A stretch of DNA of 10,818 nt, from the NCBI GenBank assembly GCA_029946045.1, contig JAQSDS010000467.1, positions 1 to 10,818 of the forward strand, written 5' to 3'. The position numbers and the translations under genes were made by a program. Shown here piece by piece: positions 8,379-10,818 of this stretch; within the stretch, counting starts at the first letter, position 1; the number at the start of each line of letters is the position of its first letter. This stretch comes from Rhodoferax sp. (lineage in GTDB: Bacteria > Pseudomonadota > Gammaproteobacteria > Burkholderiales > Burkholderiaceae_C). The notes below the pieces were generated by a model that saw only the letters and a program-made list of their open reading frames with translations, ran no database searches and was not told the DNA's origin.

Positions 8379-8409
8379 AAAAAACCGCCAGAACTTGCAT
8401 TCCAGCGGT
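8379..8409 (-). terminator. Rho-independent terminator of the rplM-rpsI operon
   Basis: On the minus strand ACCGCTGGAA (8409-8400) pairs with TTCTGGCGGT (8393-8384) through 10 bp, including two G-U wobbles, around the loop TGCAAG. Six T follow (8384-8379, the first also being the last stem base). It begins 20 nt after the rpsI stop. On the plus strand the wobble pairs become C-A mismatches, so it should work mainly in the rpsI direction. Confidence 0.92.
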
Positions 8410-8429
8410 CTTTTGACAGACAAGGCAAA

Positions 8430-8822
8430 TTAACGCTTGCTGAACTGCTTGCGACGGCGGGCACCGTGCAAACCGACCTTCTTACGCTCGACTTCACGGG
8501 CATCGCGGGTCACGAAACCAGCTTTGCTCAACTCGGGCTTGAGGGTTGCGTCGTAGTCGATCAGGGCACGGGTGATACCGTGGCGCACTGCACCGGCTTG
8601 ACCAGACTCACCGCCGCCTGCCACATTGACCATGATGTCAAAGGTTTCAGCGTGGTTGGTCAGCATCAGGGGCTGCTTGCAGATCATGATCGAGGTCTCG
8701 CGGCCAAAAAACTTTTGAATGTCTTTGCCGTTCACCACGATCTGGCCTGAGCCTTTTTTCAGGAAAACACGGGCGACGCTGGATTTGCGACGGCCGGTAC
8801 CATTGTTCCATTCACCAATCAT
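8430..8822 (-). CDS. rpsI: 30S ribosomal protein S9
   Basis: Small-subunit ribosomal protein whose basic C-terminal tail reaches into the P site and contacts tRNA. The frame could be read from further upstream (8885), but the true start is the ATG at 8822, giving 130 residues, the family length, and beginning [20 protein letters not shown]. Further marks are [20 protein letters not shown] at about 70-89 and the basic tail [11 protein letters not shown]. The Shine-Dalgarno sequence TAAGGAG at 8835-8829 includes the stop codon TAA of rplM (8835-8833), so the two genes are probably translationally coupled. It is the last gene of the operon, before the terminator at 8379-8409. Confidence 0.98.
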   Translation of the reverse strand: MIGEWNNGTGRRKSSVARVFLKKGSGQIVVNGKDIQKFFGRETSIMICKQPLMLTNHAETFDIMVNVAGGGESGQAGAVRHGITRALIDYDATLKPELSKAGFVTRDAREVERKKVGLHGARRRKQFSKR

Positions 8823-8832
8823 TGAGAGCTCC

Positions 8833-9264
8833 TTAAAGTACCAACACTTTGGGTTGCTGGGCAGTGTGCGGGTGCTCAGCACCACCGTACACCTTGAGCT
8901 TCTTGATCATGGCGTAGCCAAGCGGGCCCTTGGGCAGCATGCCCTTGACGGCTTTTTCCAAAGCGCGGCCAGGGAATTTGGCTTGCATGTCACGGAAGTT
9001 GGTGGAACTGATGCCGCCCGGGTAACCCGAGTGGCTGTAGTACACCTTGTCCAGAGACTTGGCACCGGTCACGCGCAGCTGGGCTGCGTTGGTCACGATG
9101 ATGAAGTCGCCGGTATCGACGTGAGGCGTGTAAATGGCCTTGTGTTTGCCGCGCAAACGGAGAGCAACTTCGCTGGCTACTCGTCCGAGGACCTTGTCGG
9201 TCGCGTCAATCACAAACCACTCGTGCACCACGTCAGCGGCTTTGGCGCTGAAAGTTTTGGTCAT
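8833..9264 (-). CDS. rplM: 50S ribosomal protein L13
   Basis: Large-subunit protein that binds 23S rRNA early in assembly. The 143 residues carry the expected motifs: [16 protein letters not shown] at 16-31, [16 protein letters not shown] at 45-60, [12 protein letters not shown] at 73-84, and [20 protein letters not shown] at 107-126 followed by [12 protein letters not shown]. The start is the ATG at 9264, with a purine-rich AAGAGAAA just upstream. It is the first gene of the rplM-rpsI operon; its stop lies 10 nt before the rpsI ATG. In E. coli L13 represses this operon through the mRNA leader; the long structured leader here is compatible with that, but I infer it only. Confidence 0.98.
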   Translation of the reverse strand: MTKTFSAKAADVVHEWFVIDATDKVLGRVASEVALRLRGKHKAIYTPHVDTGDFIIVTNAAQLRVTGAKSLDKVYYSHSGYPGGISSTNFRDMQAKFPGRALEKAVKGMLPKGPLGYAMIKKLKVYGGAEHPHTAQQPKVLVL

Positions 9265-9418
9265 GAGTTTTCTCTTTTAAAAAGGGAGGGTTTGCTGGGC
9301 TCTTTTCCACGGTCGGCGTTCCTCTAATGGGAATCTCTTAGGTGGGGAACACTCGGCACCAGGTCCTGGGGGACGATACTGAGACACTTCGCCGCGGAGC
9401 CACAAAAGCGCTGCGAAG
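9265..9418 (-). promoter_or_regulatory. Structured 5' leader of rplM-rpsI
   Basis: About 154 nt separate the predicted transcription start (about 9418) from the rplM ATG, with no convincing small ORF. On the minus strand two hairpins are visible. The first sits at the 5' end: CTTCGC (9418-9413) pairs with GCGAAG (9392-9387), with a further GCG/CGC pairing inside. The second pairs GTTCC (9350-9346) with GGAAC (9322-9318) and, inside it, CTAA (9341-9338) with TTAG (9327-9324). It may be the site of L13 feedback control, by analogy with E. coli; nothing here proves it. Confidence 0.5.
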
Positions 9419-9424
9419 CCCTAT

Positions 9425-9455
9425 ATTATACAAACATACCGGGCTCTGCGGTTAA
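9425..9455 (-). promoter_or_regulatory. Promoter of rplM-rpsI
   Basis: The minus strand has a perfect -10 box TATAAT (9430-9425). The best -35 is TTAACC (9455-9450), 4 of 6 matches, with a long 19-nt spacer. Predicted start is near 9418, which begins the first leader hairpin. The -35 lies only 10 nt before the rlmJ ATG on the other strand. The plus strand of the same A/T core (TATATT, 9422-9427) could serve rlmJ. Confidence 0.65.
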
Positions 9456-9464
9456 CATCCCCAC

Positions 9465-10355
9465 ATGTTCAGTTATCGACACGCCTTTCATGCCGGCAAC
9501 CATGCCGACGTTCTCAAGCACACCACGCTACTGGCCATCCTGCGCCACATGGCACTCAAAGACACGGCTTTTACCGTGTTTGACACCCATGCCGGTGCCG
9601 GTTTATACCGCCTCGATGGCGACTACGCCAGCACCAGCGGCGAAGCGGGGGAAGGCTATTTGCGCCTGATCGAGAAGCTCGCCAGTATCACACCCACGCC
9701 TGCCCTGCAAGATTACCTCGACACCGTGGCCAGTTTCAACACGCCGGGCAGCCACAAGGTGTATCCGGGATCCCCCTTCATTATCCAGCGCCTGCTGCGC
9801 GAGCGCGACAAACTCAAACTGTTCGAAATCCACCCCACCGACACCAAAACGCTGGAGGCCAATATTGCCCAGCTCGATGTTGGCCGGCAGGTGGCCGTGC
9901 TGCGCGAAGACGGATTTGAGGGCATCAAAAAATTCCTGCCCCCGCCGTCGCGTCGCGCGCTGGTGCTGTGCGACCCAAGTTATGAGATCAAGAGCGACTA
10001 CAACCGCGTGGTCGACATGGTGGCCGATGCGCTGGTCCGGTTTTCTACCGGCACCTATGCCATCTGGTACCCCATCATTCCGCGCCCGGAAGCGCACCAG
10101 CTGCCACGCAAGCTCAGGACCCTGGCCACCAAGGCCGGCAAACCCTGGCTCAATGCCACGCTCACGGTCAAGTCCAGCAAGCTGCTGACCAACGACGCCG
10201 GTGACGTGATCCGCCCGGGCCTGCCCGCCAGCGGCATGTTTGTCATCAACCCGCCGCACACACTGAAACCAGCCTTGAAAGACAGCTTGAAGCAGGTGGC
10301 ACTGGTGCTGGCGCAAGACCAGAACAATGCGTTTGAGGTGGAATCAGGCAGTTAA
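9465..10355 (+). CDS. rlmJ: 23S rRNA (adenine(2030)-N6)-methyltransferase RlmJ
   Basis: SAM-dependent methyltransferase (formerly YhiR) that methylates N6 of A2030 in 23S rRNA. The 296 residues begin MFSYRHAFHAGNHADVLKH, the highly conserved N-terminal signature. DTHAGAGLY at 40-48 is the SAM-binding motif I region, FEIHP at 120-124 supplies the acidic residue of motif II, and DPSYE at 170-174 is the catalytic motif IV, where E. coli has DPPYE. WYPI at 201-204 and the late SGMFVINPP at 256-264 are also typical. It starts at ATG 9465 without a clear Shine-Dalgarno sequence. It is divergent from rplM and convergent with the uvrA-like gene. No terminator with a T run is seen after the stop. Confidence 0.95.
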   Translation: MFSYRHAFHAGNHADVLKHTTLLAILRHMALKDTAFTVFDTHAGAGLYRLDGDYASTSGEAGEGYLRLIEKLASITPTPALQDYLDTVASFNTPGSHKVYPGSPFIIQRLLRERDKLKLFEIHPTDTKTLEANIAQLDVGRQVAVLREDGFEGIKKFLPPPSRRALVLCDPSYEIKSDYNRVVDMVADALVRFSTGTYAIWYPIIPRPEAHQLPRKLRTLATKAGKPWLNATLTVKSSKLLTNDAGDVIRPGLPASGMFVINPPHTLKPALKDSLKQVALVLAQDQNNAFEVESGS

Positions 10356-10413
10356 GCGCATCGCCCCTCGAAAGGCGAGGCGCCTGAAAAGACCCTCGCA
10401 GGTCACGCCGTCA

Positions 10414-10818
10414 CTACCGGGTCAACACCGCCCTTAACGCCACCCCGGTATGCGTGGCCAAAGCTACCACTGCTTCGGGCGAGCCAGCCGCCACCACATG
10501 GCCACCCGCGTTGCCGCCATCCGGCCCCAAATCAATCACCCAATCTGCCTCGGCAATCACGTCCAGATCGTGTTCGATCACCACCACGCTGTGACCGCCA
10601 TCGACCAGCCGGTGCAGCACCTTGATGAGTTTTTCGACATCAGCCATGTGCAAACCCACGGTGGGTTCATCGAGCACATAGAGCGTATGCGGTGCCTTCT
10701 GGCCACGCCGGGTGATGTCGTCACGCACCTTGCTGAGCTCGGTCACCAGCTTGATGCGCTGCGCCTCGCCACCACTCAAGGTCGGTGACGGCTGACCCAG
10801 GGTCAGGTAACCCAGGCC
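10414..10818 (-). CDS. UvrA-family excinuclease ABC subunit A, C-terminal part (partial)
   Basis: ATP-binding DNA-damage recognition protein of nucleotide excision repair, of the ABC ATPase class. The 134 visible residues are the end of the last ATPase domain: [21 protein letters not shown] at the window edge with the ABC signature, Walker B with [13 protein letters not shown], and the His switch in [26 protein letters not shown] follows as in UvrA. Two points differ from E. coli UvrA: about nine extra residues between signature and Walker B ([14 protein letters not shown]), and a C-terminus [12 protein letters not shown] in place of HTxRFL. I recall these features from a second, very long (about 1,900 aa) UvrA-like protein of Burkholderiales and Xanthomonadales, so this may be that paralogue and not the housekeeping uvrA; the gene symbol is left open. 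It extends beyond the window. Confidence 0.9.
   Translation of the reverse strand, partial: GLGYLTLGQPSPTLSGGEAQRIKLVTELSKVRDDITRRGQKAPHTLYVLDEPTVGLHMADVEKLIKVLHRLVDGGHSVVVIEHDLDVIAEADWVIDLGPDGGNAGGHVVAAGSPEAVVALATHTGVALRAVLTR

Noticed and set aside
8300..8503. 67-codon open frame on the minus strand overlapping the rpsI end and terminator
   Set aside because: It is out of frame with rpsI, crosses a strong terminator and has no recognisable motif.
8823..8885. Upstream extension of rpsI by 21 codons
   Set aside because: It would overlap the end of rplM. The ATG at 8822 has an excellent ribosome site and gives the standard S9 length and N-terminus.
9359..9369. CCAGG-T-CCTGG palindrome in the rplM leader
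   Set aside because: A one-base loop cannot form this hairpin; it may be chance or take part in other pairings.
9603..10316. 237-codon open frame on the minus strand
   Set aside because: It lies entirely antisense to rlmJ, whose motifs are clear; its His/Gln/Arg-rich translation is typical of a shadow frame.
10362..10380. Inverted repeat CCTCG/CGAGG after rlmJ as a possible terminator
   Set aside because: Only 5 bp with no T run on either strand, so no support for intrinsic termination.

Overview
The window looks like core chromosome of a betaproteobacterium, most likely Burkholderiales and close to Comamonadaceae (Rhodoferax/Polaromonas-like). This rests on the protein sequences and on the gene order tyrS | M23 peptidase - anmK | erpA | rpsI-rplM | rlmJ, which I recall from that group; no database search was possible. 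Coding density is high, base composition is moderately GC-rich, and I see no mobile element, CRISPR array, tRNA or rRNA gene.

Layout. 1-393 (-): N-terminal part of a class I DAHP synthase (aroG), cut by the window edge. 394-623: a compact regulatory region for aroG with a 22-residue leader peptide packed with Phe/Tyr/Trp codons, an overlapping antiterminator segment and an intrinsic terminator. 624-2084 (-): tldD. 2216-5154 (-): tyrS, dtd and rodA, probably one transcription unit. 5155-5257: a short divergent promoter region. 5258-7822 (+): a membrane-anchored M23 endopeptidase and anmK. 7842-8204 (-): erpA, convergent with anmK. 8379-9455 (-): the rplM-rpsI operon with promoter, about 150 nt structured leader and a strong terminator. 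9465-10355 (+): rlmJ, divergent from rplM. 10414-10818 (-): C-terminal end of a UvrA-family protein, cut by the window edge.

How the genes fit together. Several act on the cell wall: RodA polymerises glycan strands, the M23 enzyme cleaves cross-links, and AnmK recycles the anhydro-MurNAc released by wall turnover. TyrS and Dtd form a charging-plus-proofreading pair. RplM, RpsI and RlmJ belong to ribosome assembly or rRNA modification.

The most notable element is the aroG leader. The ribosome would sense aromatic aminoacyl-tRNA while translating the leader peptide, and this would decide between a 12-bp terminator and a 9-bp antiterminator, tying the first step of aromatic biosynthesis to Phe/Tyr/Trp supply. 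The leader ORF has no visible Shine-Dalgarno sequence, and a possible extended -10 element would start the RNA almost at its ATG, so it may be translated leaderless.
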